Origin: CAYQQU01 sp964419545
GTDB taxonomy: Bacteria > Bacteroidota > Bacteroidia > Chitinophagales > Saprospiraceae
Length of the DNA: 64,000 nt
Direction of reading: 5' to 3'
Assembly (NCBI GenBank): GCA_964419545.1
Contig: CAYQQU010000006.1
Location: 90,233-154,232 of the forward strand
Part shown: positions 10,401 to 17,501 of the stretch, piece after piece
Position numbering within the stretch: the first letter of the stretch is position 1
Layout of the letters: each line of letters begins with the position of its first letter
Position numbers and translations under genes: made by a program
The notes under the pieces: generated by a model
Told to the model about the DNA's origin: nothing
What the model saw: only the letters and a program-made list of their open reading frames with translations
The model's database searches: none

Positions 10401-10603
10401 TAAACCAGCGGATCGCCGGGCACGCCGACCACCGCTACGCTGCGGCCGCCCTGAAAGGGACCGATATTACGCCAGCTAAGACCGTGGTAGCGATCGGCGT
10501 CGAATGCGGGTTGGCCGTCAAAGAGAAAAAGTTGTGCAGTGGCGGGATCCAAAAACAACAATAGGGAGAGCAAGAGCGTGCTCAATGCGCCTGTCCTTTT
10601 CAT
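7445..10603 (-). CDS. Secreted Asp-box propeller protein (sortilin/VPS10-like)
   Basis: 1052 residues with a signal peptide (about 1-23, ending ATA-Q). The first 750 residues contain about eleven Asp-box/BNR repeats, for example DAGQSWYNI, NGGESWQHI, DDGGESWRRV, NDGGRTWRQC, DRGANWHRF, which build one or two beta-propellers. The last 300 residues hold a beta domain and a helical, coiled-coil-like stretch near residues 900-1040. Such proteins are often annotated glycosyl hydrolase or VPS10 domain protein, but no catalytic motif of a defined glycosidase can be pointed to. Single gene, probably envelope-associated. Confidence 0.85.
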   Translation of the reverse strand: MKRTGALSTLLLSLLLFLDPATAQLFLFDGQPAFDADRYHGLSWRNIGPFQGGRSVAVVGVPGDPLVYYFGSAGGGLWKTTDAGQSWYNISDGYFQSGSIGAIALAPSDPNILYVGTGEHAIRGEMTTHGDGVYKSTNGGESWQHIGLFDSRHIADICVHPHNPDLVYVAVQGARFGGSAERGVFKSDDGGESWRRVLFVDEHTGAADLRLDPHNPRILYAAMWDHQRFPWGIRSGGAGSGLYRSADSGESWEKLTAGLPEAMGKVGIAPSPARPGLVYANIEAAGETGGVYRSNDGGRTWRQCSADRATVTRAWYYMEIEADPRDPETVYILNVDLLRSDDGGATFESLKTPHPDQHDLWINAADPANMILANDGGACISFTGGRSWSTQENQPTGQFYRVIADRQFPYRVYGGQQDFTTVVIPSRTNSEGIDRQDWSTLGGCESASIAFDPEDPRLVFSTCFQGGIYRFDRRTGTAKDVTVYPSIKLGEAPRDHRYRFNWNAPLIVDPHQPAVLYFAGNVVFRSDNRGQHWEAISPDLTRNDSTRQGAGGWPYTNEGAGESVYNTIAYLACSPHRAGTIWAGTDDGRVHRTPDHGRLWEEVTPEGIREGQINAIELSPHDPGTAYLAVTRHKNNDLRPLIYRTQDAGKSWAVITHGIGEEHFVRVVREDPVTPGLLYAGTEGGLYISFDRGANWHRFQRNLPVCPITDLVIADNDLVAATMGRGFWILDDLGALQQSAGQLGRKPQLFRPKPTVRYEAPDPGPPDATRGQNPESGVIIDYYLPTRPDTGQLILTVTDEKGRIVRRYTGRPDCSGQAGTDPCPYAWRQPLPVRPGVNRFNWDLRREPTPALAGAQHEGAYRGSLVGPGRYRITLNIGAEELQTAVEVKIDPRLEATEADFASQQELLDSIDDVLAELQQSVLRVRSVDRQLSALLDRLPRHPGCEALRRRGNALRTEMRNWENQLIQRELKTPQDVIHFPNRLNTELMNLRQRIDAHDPRVTTGACERFNDLMVQWQAVRRQMKRILEEEVAAFNEEYQSAELPVLIVPEK

Positions 10604-10730
10604 GCTTGCGGTGAATTTGCAACGCCCGCGCGCAGTCGGCGAGTCGTAGTTTCCTCATATTGCCAGCCGTAGCCCCTGGGTCGACCGATCACCAAACAGC
10701 CCTGATGATCCATCCCGGGCGCCGACTAAC

Positions 10731-10891
10731 TAACCCGGATTATTCATGGATTGATCTATTGCCGGCCGCCATTCTGCCCCGCTCACTCACCGTACCTGGG
10801 GATACCTGCCTGCAGCAGGCGGGTCGCCCGCCTGCGCGAACGCAAGCCTGTCAACCGTCATGACGAAGAACCCATGAATAATCCGGGCTAA
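10731..10891. repeat. Family A repeat, long copy with inverted ends
   Basis: This 161-bp stretch begins with TAACCCGGATTATTCATGG and ends with the inverted core CCATGAATAATCCGGGCTA. The left 90 bp align with the reverse complement of 63831-63947 (shared ATCTATTGC, CGCCATTCT, GCTCA, CTCACCGTA, CTGGGGAT and CTGCCTGCA blocks). The GC-rich centre can fold (AGGCGGGTCGCCCGCCT). The 10604-11014 interval, about 410 bp without a gene, holds this repeat and otherwise nothing I recognise. Confidence 0.75.
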
Positions 10892-11014
10892 ATTCTTTGT
10901 GGTTAAAGATAATCCTTTTTAGAATATCGCGACACCCCTCATGCTTTAAAGGAATAGATAATGCCTTTAAATTTCAATACCAACCCATTACAAAAGGCAT
11001 GTTTTTATTTAATT

Positions 11015-11611
11015 TCATAAAATTTGGTTCCGGGAAAGCAGGTGAGCAATTTCCAGGCCTTTGTGGTAAAACTGGCGGATCTGGCCGGGGGGCAGTAAAT
11101 GATTGGACCGGTAAAACAACAAATAGTAGTTCAGGCCTTCGAGGGTCCAGTTTTTTTCGACAGAAAAATAGTGCAGCAATTTATCCGAGAGCGCTCGGCG
11201 GATGAGCCCTTCGTCTTCTCCTTCCAGCCAGTATTGGGAGGAGAACCGCGGATAATCCTCGAAGTCAATGTCTTTCATCCCCAGCCACTGGCCGATGCGG
11301 TGGAAAAAAGTTTCGGGCTTCATGAGGAATTGCGGCAGGCCCAGCCGTTTGGAGTCCATAAAAAAGACGGTCTGTCGCCATTCGCGACGCGTTTTGCCGA
11401 AGCCGGTCACGAAACCGTAATCGAAAATGCGCACTTGCATATCCAGCATGCCGCCCTGCCGGTGCATGAGGTGGGTGATCCGGCGGGACCGCCCCCGGCG
11501 GAAGAGCTGGAAATCGGCGAGCTGTTTCCCCAGCCCCCACTCTTCCACGGGCCGGTAGGTCATTCCCAGTTCTCGGGCCAGCTGTGCCAGTTCGCGTTGA
11601 CGGACAGACAT
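11015..11611 (-). CDS. Hypothetical protein, partner of the ACP-like gene
   Basis: 198 residues, soluble, rich in aromatic and basic residues, without signal peptide. I do not recognise a named family. Visible features: a beta-rich first half (GGMLDMQVRIFDYGFVTGFG) and a motif-like FSSQYWLEGEDEGLIRRAL near residues 122-140, followed by a helical tail. Similar unnamed proteins with an F-x-x-x-Y-W-L-x-G pattern may exist in other bacteria, but this is from memory. It starts 9 bp after the ACP-like gene on the same strand, so the two are likely co-transcribed and perhaps functionally linked. Confidence 0.6.
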   Translation of the reverse strand: MSVRQRELAQLARELGMTYRPVEEWGLGKQLADFQLFRRGRSRRITHLMHRQGGMLDMQVRIFDYGFVTGFGKTRREWRQTVFFMDSKRLGLPQFLMKPETFFHRIGQWLGMKDIDFEDYPRFSSQYWLEGEDEGLIRRALSDKLLHYFSVEKNWTLEGLNYYLLFYRSNHLLPPGQIRQFYHKGLEIAHLLSRNQIL

Positions 11612-11620
11612 AGGCTTGGG

Positions 11621-11884
11621 TCAGGCAGCGTGTTTCTGGATGAAAAAGCTGGCGTCCTGTACGGTTTCGATGGCGGCTACTTCTTCCGAGGAGAAGTAGA
11701 CGTTGAAGCGGTTTTCCAGCTGAATGATCAGCAACAACAGATCTACAGCATCGAGGTGCAGATCGTCCTGCAGGTGAGTATACGGATAGATGCGCTTGGG
11801 TGGTAATTTCAAGGCCCAACTGATCATATCAATCACTCGATCCTGGGTTTCGCCTCCAGCCGGGTTAATCATCGCATTTTCCAT
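11621..11884 (-). CDS. Acyl-carrier-like protein lacking the attachment serine
   Basis: 87 residues with the four-helix carrier-protein layout: an N-terminal helix (QDRVIDMISWALKL), the loop DDLHLDAVDL, helix II LLLLIIQLENRF and the final helix. In true ACPs the loop reads D-S-L with Ser carrying 4'-phosphopantetheine; here the aligned triplet is D-A-V, and the codon is clearly GCT. It therefore should not be loadable by a phosphopantetheinyl transferase. It could act as a structural or regulatory carrier-fold protein with the downstream gene. No fatty acid or polyketide gene is nearby. Confidence 0.65.
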   Translation of the reverse strand: MENAMINPAGGETQDRVIDMISWALKLPPKRIYPYTHLQDDLHLDAVDLLLLIIQLENRFNVYFSSEEVAAIETVQDASFFIQKHAA

Positions 11885-12030
11885 ACGGAGATTATTTTAA
11901 TTCGTGAGTAATGGTGTATCCGAGGTCGCGGACCTCTTCATTTACCCCTTACCCACTTTTCGGAGCTATCCCCCAAAGGAGGAAGCATTTTTTTCAAAAA
12001 ATTTTTTAAGCCTACGAATTCATTGGATTC

Positions 12031-12063
12031 TCATGACGAGGCCCCCATGAATCATCCGGGCTC
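12031..12063 (-). repeat. Family A repeat, partial inverted copy
   Basis: The segment TCATGACGA...CCCATGAATCATCCGGGCT matches 10859-10890 with a few changes, so it is a right-end copy of the family A element. It lies in the 258-bp gap (11885-12142) upstream of the ACP-like gene and downstream of the LOG-family gene; nothing else is recognisable there except AT-rich runs near 11988-12008. Confidence 0.65.
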
Positions 12064-12142
12064 ACGGCTTTTGGGCTGTAATGGGAACGTATGGGTGGGT
12101 CGCCAGGTTGCCTGGCATTTGGTATTTTTCGGCGTCCGAAAT

Positions 12143-12883
12143 CTACAATTCGTAATTGGGCCCCAATTCGGCGGCTTGTTTTTCGTAAAACGCGTTAATG
12201 ATCTCGATCACCGCTTCGGGATGGTCGGTTACCGGCATGAGGTCCAGATCGGTGGGATTGATATTGTGGTTTTTTTCGAGCATGATTTCGTGCATCCAGT
12301 TTTTCAGGCCCGACCAGAATTGCGTTCCCACCAGTACGATGGGCACTTTGGATATCTTGCGGGTTTGCACCAGGGTCAGTACTTCGAAGAGTTCGTCCAT
12401 GGTGCCGAAGCCGCCGGGCAGGGCGACGAAGGCCTGGGCGTATTTGACGAACATCACCTTACGCACAAAAAAATAGCGAAACCCCAGGTTTTTATCCGGG
12501 TCGATAAACTGGTTGTGTCCTTGTTCGTGCGGCAGGTCGATATTGAGGCCCGCCGATTTTCCTCCGGCGAGGGAGGCGCCCTTATTGCCGGCTTCCATGA
12601 TGCCGGGGCCGCCGCCGGTGATCACGCCGTAGCCGGCCTCGGTGAGCAGGCGGGCGATCTCGACGGCTTTCAGATAGTAGGGGTGATCCGGCTGGGTGCG
12701 CGCCGAGCCGAAAATGGACACGCAGGGACCAATCTGGTTGAGGGTTTCGAAGCCCTGTACGAATTCGGAGATCACCTTGAACATCGTCCAGGAATTTTCT
12801 CCTTTCAGATGGCGCCCCCATGGTCGCATGGGATGTTTGTCGGAAGGTTGAGGCGTAGTGTTTTCCTGCGGTTGGTCCATCAT
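12143..12883 (-). CDS. LOG-family (TIGR00730) nucleotide phosphoribohydrolase-like protein
   Basis: 246 residues if started at the ATG at 12883; the frame is open further upstream but that part lies inside the NtrC-type gene. It has the Rossmann-like motif GGGPGIMEAGNKGA and the family hallmark LPGGFGTMDELFE (PGGxGTxxE). LOG proteins hydrolyse nucleoside 5'-monophosphates at the N-glycosidic bond; some are annotated as lysine decarboxylases in error. It follows the NtrC-type gene by about 31 bp on the same strand. The exact start is uncertain (12880 is an adjacent ATG). Confidence 0.87.
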   Translation of the reverse strand: MMDQPQENTTPQPSDKHPMRPWGRHLKGENSWTMFKVISEFVQGFETLNQIGPCVSIFGSARTQPDHPYYLKAVEIARLLTEAGYGVITGGGPGIMEAGNKGASLAGGKSAGLNIDLPHEQGHNQFIDPDKNLGFRYFFVRKVMFVKYAQAFVALPGGFGTMDELFEVLTLVQTRKISKVPIVLVGTQFWSGLKNWMHEIMLEKNHNINPTDLDLMPVTDHPEAVIEIINAFYEKQAAELGPNYEL

Positions 12884-12914
12884 TTCAGCTCGAGTTTTCT
12901 GCCAAGGGTGCGGC

Positions 12915-14186
12915 TCAGCGGTCTTGAAAAAGTGCGAATTGCTCGTCGATATACCGGTGCAAAGCTTCCGGATTTTCAAACCGGTGAAACAGTTGCCGCA
13001 TGTGGTGATCGATAACATTAGAATTGGGCGACACGTACTGTTCGACGTCGTCGCGGCTGATCTCTTCTCCGCCCAGAATGATCAGCCGTTCCACCACATT
13101 GCGCAGTTCGCGGATGTTGCCCGTCCAGTTGACTGCGGTGAGGGCGGCGACGGCCTCGGGGGTGATCTTTTTGGGTCGGACGCCGTACTCCCCGCAGATC
13201 AGCCGGTTGAAATGCTCGATCAGCGGCGGGATATCCGGCCGTCGGTCGTTGAGCGCCGGCACCTGGATGATGATCACCGCCAGGCGGTGGTAGAGGTCTT
13301 CGCGAAAGCGGCCGGCGTCGATCTCCTTGCGCAGGTCTTTGTTGGTGGCGGCTACGATGCGGACGTCGACCGGGATATCCTTATCGCCGCCGACGCGCGT
13401 GATCCGGTTTTCCTGCAAGGCGCGCAGCACCTTGGCCTGGGCCGAGAGGCTCATATCGCCGATCTCATCGAGGAAGAGGGTGCCGCCGTTGGCCTGCTCG
13501 AATTTGCCGATGCGTTGCTTGACGGCGGAAGTGAAAGCCCCTTTTTCGTGGCCGAACAGCTCGCTTTCGATCAGTTCGGAGGGGATGGCCGCGCAGTTCA
13601 CTTCAACGATCGCCTGGTCGGCGCGATGGCTTTTTTCGTGTATCCAGCGGGCCACCAGCTCCTTGCCGGTCCCGTTGGGGCCGGTCACCAGCACCCGGGC
13701 GTCGGTCGGCCCCACGCGGTCGATCGTTGCTTTGATCTGTTGTATCGGCGCCGATTCCCCGATCATTTCCTGTACCCGGTTGCGGGCGACCTTGCGTTGC
13801 AGCACCTTCGTTTCATTGATCAGCGAAGACTTGTCGAGGGCGTTGCGGATGGTGATCAGCAGCCGGTTGAGGTCGGGCGGTTTGGCGACGAAATCGAAAG
13901 CGCCTTTGCGCACGCATTCCACTGCGGTTTCAATATCGGCGTGGCCGGAGATCATGATGACCGGTGTATCGGGCCGGAGCAGCTGCAGGCGGTCCAGCGT
14001 TTCCATGCCGTCGAGCTTCGGCATCTTGATATCCAGGATGATGACGTCGGGCGGTGTTTTTTTAACTTTCACCAGGCACTCCATGCCGTCGGAGGCTTCC
14101 TCGACTTCGTATTTTTCGAATTCCAGTATTTCGCGCAGGGTGCGCCGGATGCTGCGTTCGTCGTCAACGATCAGGATCTTGGCCAT
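12915..14186 (-). CDS. NtrC-type sigma-54 activator without DNA-binding domain
   Basis: 423 residues. Receiver domain 1-120 with acidic pocket DD8-9, phospho-acceptor D52 and K102. AAA+ domain from about 140: Walker A GPNGTGKE (169-176), Walker B GGTLFLDEIGD (D240/E241), and the sigma-54 contact loop as GAFTSA (216-221) where GAFTGA is canonical. The arginine-finger region REDLYHRLAV is intact. After the AAA+ lid the protein ends with a short tail (HRYIDEQFALFQDR) and no Fis-type helix-turn-helix, so it presumably acts without sequence-specific DNA binding or through a partner. The sensor kinase is not in the window. Confidence 0.9.
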   Translation of the reverse strand: MAKILIVDDERSIRRTLREILEFEKYEVEEASDGMECLVKVKKTPPDVIILDIKMPKLDGMETLDRLQLLRPDTPVIMISGHADIETAVECVRKGAFDFVAKPPDLNRLLITIRNALDKSSLINETKVLQRKVARNRVQEMIGESAPIQQIKATIDRVGPTDARVLVTGPNGTGKELVARWIHEKSHRADQAIVEVNCAAIPSELIESELFGHEKGAFTSAVKQRIGKFEQANGGTLFLDEIGDMSLSAQAKVLRALQENRITRVGGDKDIPVDVRIVAATNKDLRKEIDAGRFREDLYHRLAVIIIQVPALNDRRPDIPPLIEHFNRLICGEYGVRPKKITPEAVAALTAVNWTGNIRELRNVVERLIILGGEEISRDDVEQYVSPNSNVIDHHMRQLFHRFENPEALHRYIDEQFALFQDR

Positions 14187-14340
14187 GGGTAGAACTCTTT
14201 TTGGGATTAAACATTTGTCGGTCTGCGGTAGCGCCGGCGAAGAAGCCGGGGCCGGGCAGGCGCCCGATTATCAGGCGCTCTAAGGCTCAACTACACAAAT
14301 CCTGCCAAAAATAAGGGATATCGCAGACAATTGCCGGTAT

Positions 14341-14622
14341 TCAGATCACCAGTTTATCCAATTGGATCACTTCCTGCAAACCGAGCGCAGGGATAATATC
14401 GCCCAGTATGGGAGGTGGATTTTTCAGGCGCAGTTCTTTATTCCGGCTGATGATTTTGTAGAGCAGAATAACGCCTTCGCTGTCGATGATCCGCGAATGG
14501 GTGAGGTCGATGGTAACGCGTTCGGCGCCGTCGGTAAGGGGCTCTATTTCACGGGCAGCCACGAAATTGAGGCTGCCGTTCAGCTCAATTTCGAGATGTT
14601 TGTTTTCCAGTTTGTACTTCAT
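14341..14622 (-). CDS. STAS-domain protein (anti-anti-sigma-like)
   Basis: 93 residues matching a SpoIIAA/STAS fold: strands LEIELNGSL and RVTIDLTHSRII, then the phosphorylation-site region DSEGVILLYK, where the Ser preceding E-G is the equivalent of the regulatory serine. Its ATG lies inside the end of the upstream HATPase-GNAT gene (38-bp overlap), which indicates translational coupling and a partner-switch relationship between kinase-like ATPase and STAS protein. About 150 bp separate it from the NtrC-type gene; no structure is obvious there. Confidence 0.82.
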   Translation of the reverse strand: MKYKLENKHLEIELNGSLNFVAAREIEPLTDGAERVTIDLTHSRIIDSEGVILLYKIISRNKELRLKNPPPILGDIIPALGLQEVIQLDKLVI

Positions 14623-16072
14623 AGTATTCTTTTAGGGTTATGTTTTTAAGCTCCCGGCCCAGATCCGAATACGTCCGCACCCAGTCGAAATCGAAGCCGG
14701 CGGGAATGCGCTGCAGCCGCAGGTAATCGCGTTCCTGATGAAAAAAAGGCATGAGCCCCGAAAAAATAAATCCGAGAGCGGACAGATTTTCTCCAAGTTG
14801 CGCCGTAAAGGGGTCCTCTAACGGGAGGTCCATCTGCAGGGTATTGAGCTCATGAGGCTCCAGTTCGCGCATCGCCCGCAAAACCTCTGCCTGAAAATCA
14901 AGGCCGTAGCGTTCTACTACCAGGAGGGCGTGACTATCTTCGTAATTGATACTCACGGTAATTTCCGATTCTTCCGGCAATGAATCAACATCCGGCGCTT
15001 TTCCTTCCGCGACGGGGATGTCGAGAGACTGATAAATCTGCTGCAGAACGGCCCGGTAGCGCGCCGGTGGATAGATCACTTTGGGGGTGGGTTCCATCAA
15101 GGGCAAAAACTCAAAAACACAACTCACGGGCTGCTCCGATATTTCCTTGGCAAACCCTTCCATGCTCATGGCCGGTGATACGGCGAGCAATACCGCTGCA
15201 CTGTGAAAACCGAACTTGGCGTTGGTGCGCTGGCTGATGAGGTGGGCGGCGTTGGCTTCTCCGTAGAGCCCCAGCAAGCCCCGTTCGCGGGCGGCGTCGA
15301 CGAGCTTCTCCAGCATCATCGTCATGACGCCTTGCCGGCGGTGGGGCACGGCGACCACGGCTTCGCCTACTTCGCCGATATTGGAGTCCGTGGATTTCAG
15401 GATAGCGAAGTAACCCGCCGGGTCGCCTTCACTGCTGTAGGCGATGACGCCGAATTTTTCCTGCTGCTGGATCTCGAGTTCCAGTTTGCGCGGGAAGTAC
15501 AAGCTTTCATTGTGGTAGGTATGGCCGTAGGTGCGGTATATCAGTTTGGCGATCGACTCGGCGTCTTCGGGGCGGATGACCTGCACTTCATAGCGGGTGG
15601 TCTTTTTTTCTCCGGCAGCCGGCTCCCGGAGTTCTTCTTTAGGCACCAAGTCGGTGATATGCGGTACTTCCAGGCGCATCATCAAACGGAACTCTTTGCC
15701 CTGCTTACCCCGGTTGCGGTAGATAAACTCGTCGGTAAAGCGGCGTACAAGTTCCAGGCCGGCGCCCTCGAAGTCCATTTCGGCCACTGCCCGCGCTGCG
15801 GAATAGGGATGGCGATCCGGATTGAAGGGCTCACCCAGTTCGTGCACCACGATCTCGACATTGCTGGTGTGCCGCAGATAGGAAATTTCCATTTCTCCTT
15901 CCCTATGACCGAAAGCAAAAAGCACCACGTCGGTGACCAGCTCGCTGATCGCCAGCGCCAGCCGGGCGGCGCGGCGGGCGTCGAGGCCCGATTGCAAAGC
16001 CCACTGGTAAGTGAAGTCGGTAGCCGCGTCGATTACGTTGGGCTTGCTTTTCAATCGCAGGAAAGCATCCAT
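14585..16072 (-). CDS. HATPase (anti-sigma-type) - GNAT acetyltransferase fusion
   Basis: 495 residues. Residues 1-135 resemble an anti-sigma serine-kinase ATPase domain: helix LALAISELVTDVVLFAFG, with E44 in the N-box but D48 where Asn is usual, and GAGLELVRRFTDEFIYR as the lid end. Residues about 160-320 are a GNAT fold: EVQVIRPEDAESIAKLIYRTYG, and acetyl-CoA loop VAVPHRRQGVMTMMLEKL. The last 170 residues are a separate beta/alpha domain I cannot name. Likely to sense or modify a partner and to pair with the overlapping STAS gene. The Asn-to-Asp change makes kinase activity uncertain. Confidence 0.78.
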   Translation of the reverse strand: MDAFLRLKSKPNVIDAATDFTYQWALQSGLDARRAARLALAISELVTDVVLFAFGHREGEMEISYLRHTSNVEIVVHELGEPFNPDRHPYSAARAVAEMDFEGAGLELVRRFTDEFIYRNRGKQGKEFRLMMRLEVPHITDLVPKEELREPAAGEKKTTRYEVQVIRPEDAESIAKLIYRTYGHTYHNESLYFPRKLELEIQQQEKFGVIAYSSEGDPAGYFAILKSTDSNIGEVGEAVVAVPHRRQGVMTMMLEKLVDAARERGLLGLYGEANAAHLISQRTNAKFGFHSAAVLLAVSPAMSMEGFAKEISEQPVSCVFEFLPLMEPTPKVIYPPARYRAVLQQIYQSLDIPVAEGKAPDVDSLPEESEITVSINYEDSHALLVVERYGLDFQAEVLRAMRELEPHELNTLQMDLPLEDPFTAQLGENLSALGFIFSGLMPFFHQERDYLRLQRIPAGFDFDWVRTYSDLGRELKNITLKEYYEVQTGKQTSRN

Positions 16073-16136
16073 CTCTTCGCGTGGATTTGGCCTACCCTAA
16101 TGTAGGCATTTTTCCCCAGAAGCGGTGGAGTAAAAA

Positions 16137-17345
16137 TCAGGCTGCCAGTTCTTCCAGCGCCAGCCACGCCATCAGTCCGGCTCCGGTGAGCAGCGCGCTT
16201 TCGTCAATGTCGAAGGTAGGCGAATGTACCGGCGATTTAATGCCGCGGGCCTCATTGGCGACGCCCAGCCGGTAAAAGCAGCCATGGGTGTGATGGGTGT
16301 AGTAGGCGAAGTCTTCCGCTGTGAGGCGCATGGGAATATCGTGGACGTGGTCCGGACCGAGAAACCGCAGTGCGGCGCGCTGGCAGCGTTGGGTCAGCTC
16401 TTCGTTGTTCACCAGGAACGGATACCCCACCGTGATGCCCACTTCGCAGGCGCCGCCCAGGCCTTCGGCGATGCTCGTCGCGATCCTGCGCACCTTTTCG
16501 TGCGCCCGGTAACGCCAGTACTCACTGAAGGTCCGGAACGTCCCCTTGAGGTGCACCTCAGCGGGAATAACGTTATAGGTGCCGCCTTTCGACTGAATGC
16601 TGCCGAAGGTAAGAACGCTGGGTATCGTGGGGTCGCCCACACGGCTTACCACCTGCTGCAGGGCGGTCACCACCTGGGCGGCGATGACGACCGGGTCGAC
16701 CGCGCGGTGGGGTACGGCGCCGTGGCCGCCGCTGCCCATGATGCGAAGTTCGATCTCATCGGCGGACGCCATCATCTTACCGGCGCGGAAGCCCACCGTA
16801 CCCGCCGGCAGCAAGGGGTACACGTGCTGTCCGAGTATGCCTGCCGGCGCCGGGTTTTCCAATACTCCTTCTTTGATCATCAGCGAGGCGCCGCCGGGCA
16901 TGCGTTCTTCGCCGGGCTGAAAAATGAGCTTGACGGCGCCCGCGATTTCCCCACGCAAGTGATGGAGAATCCGGGCGGCGCCGAGCAGGCAGGCCGTATG
17001 TACGTCGTGGCCGCAGGCGTGCATCACCCCGGCATTGCGGGAGCGATAGGGCGTATTGTTCTCCTCTTCAATGGGCAGGGCGTCCATATCGGCGCGCAGC
17101 GCGATTACTTTGCCGCCGGGCCGTTCTCCTTTGATCATGGCCACTACGCCGGTGCCGGCGATGCCGGCCCGGAAAGGGATCCCCATTTCGCCCAGTCGCT
17201 GCTGGACGTATTCCGAGGTCTGGTATTCCTGAAAGGACAACTCCGGATAAGCGTGCAGGTGATGGCGAATGCCCACCACCTCGGGATGATACTGATCGGC
17301 CAGCGATTTGACCTGGTTGATCAGGGTGTTCGTCAATTGAACCAT
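16137..17345 (-). CDS. M20-family amidohydrolase
   Basis: 402 residues, a full-length M20D-type metal hydrolase (N-acyl-amino-acid or hippurate amidohydrolase group). Metal-binding HACGHDVHTA (around residues 109-118) and catalytic QPGEE are present, with RRxLHxxPE-like N-terminus (IRHHLHAYPELSF). No signal peptide, so cytoplasmic. It would release an acyl group from an amide-linked amino acid. A 123-bp MITE ends 33 bp upstream of its start codon and may therefore displace or supply its promoter. Confidence 0.9.
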   Translation of the reverse strand: MVQLTNTLINQVKSLADQYHPEVVGIRHHLHAYPELSFQEYQTSEYVQQRLGEMGIPFRAGIAGTGVVAMIKGERPGGKVIALRADMDALPIEEENNTPYRSRNAGVMHACGHDVHTACLLGAARILHHLRGEIAGAVKLIFQPGEERMPGGASLMIKEGVLENPAPAGILGQHVYPLLPAGTVGFRAGKMMASADEIELRIMGSGGHGAVPHRAVDPVVIAAQVVTALQQVVSRVGDPTIPSVLTFGSIQSKGGTYNVIPAEVHLKGTFRTFSEYWRYRAHEKVRRIATSIAEGLGGACEVGITVGYPFLVNNEELTQRCQRAALRFLGPDHVHDIPMRLTAEDFAYYTHHTHGCFYRLGVANEARGIKSPVHSPTFDIDESALLTGAGLMAWLALEELAA

Positions 17346-17378
17346 AAACTGAAATATTTATTCCTCCGGCCCGGTTAA

Positions 17379-17501
17379 TGGTGTGTAACACAAGTTCCTT
17401 GTAAAAATTTTTGCTGAGTGCTCAATTTAAAAAGTTGATTTTCAGTAATTAAAAGCGTTTCCTTTCAAGAAAGGATCAGCAAAAATTTTTGTTACACACC
17501 A
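17379..17501. mobile_element. 123-bp MITE-like element, copy 1
   Basis: Terminal inverted repeats begin TGGTGTGTAACA and end TGTTACACACCA, with further inner inverted symmetry AAAATTTTTGCTGA. It is flanked by a direct repeat TTAA (17375-17378 and 17502-17505). I find it identical base for base to 46300-46422, where the flanks are CTAG instead, which fixes the element ends and shows a 4-bp YTAR duplication, as is typical for the IS5 group. It has no coding capacity and would need a transposase in trans; none is in the window. Confidence 0.9.

Noticed and set aside
16090..16107. Small hairpin with T-run on the + strand near 16.1 kb
   Set aside because: No rightward gene ends here, and for the leftward amidohydrolase the T-run is on the wrong side. 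Probably chance.
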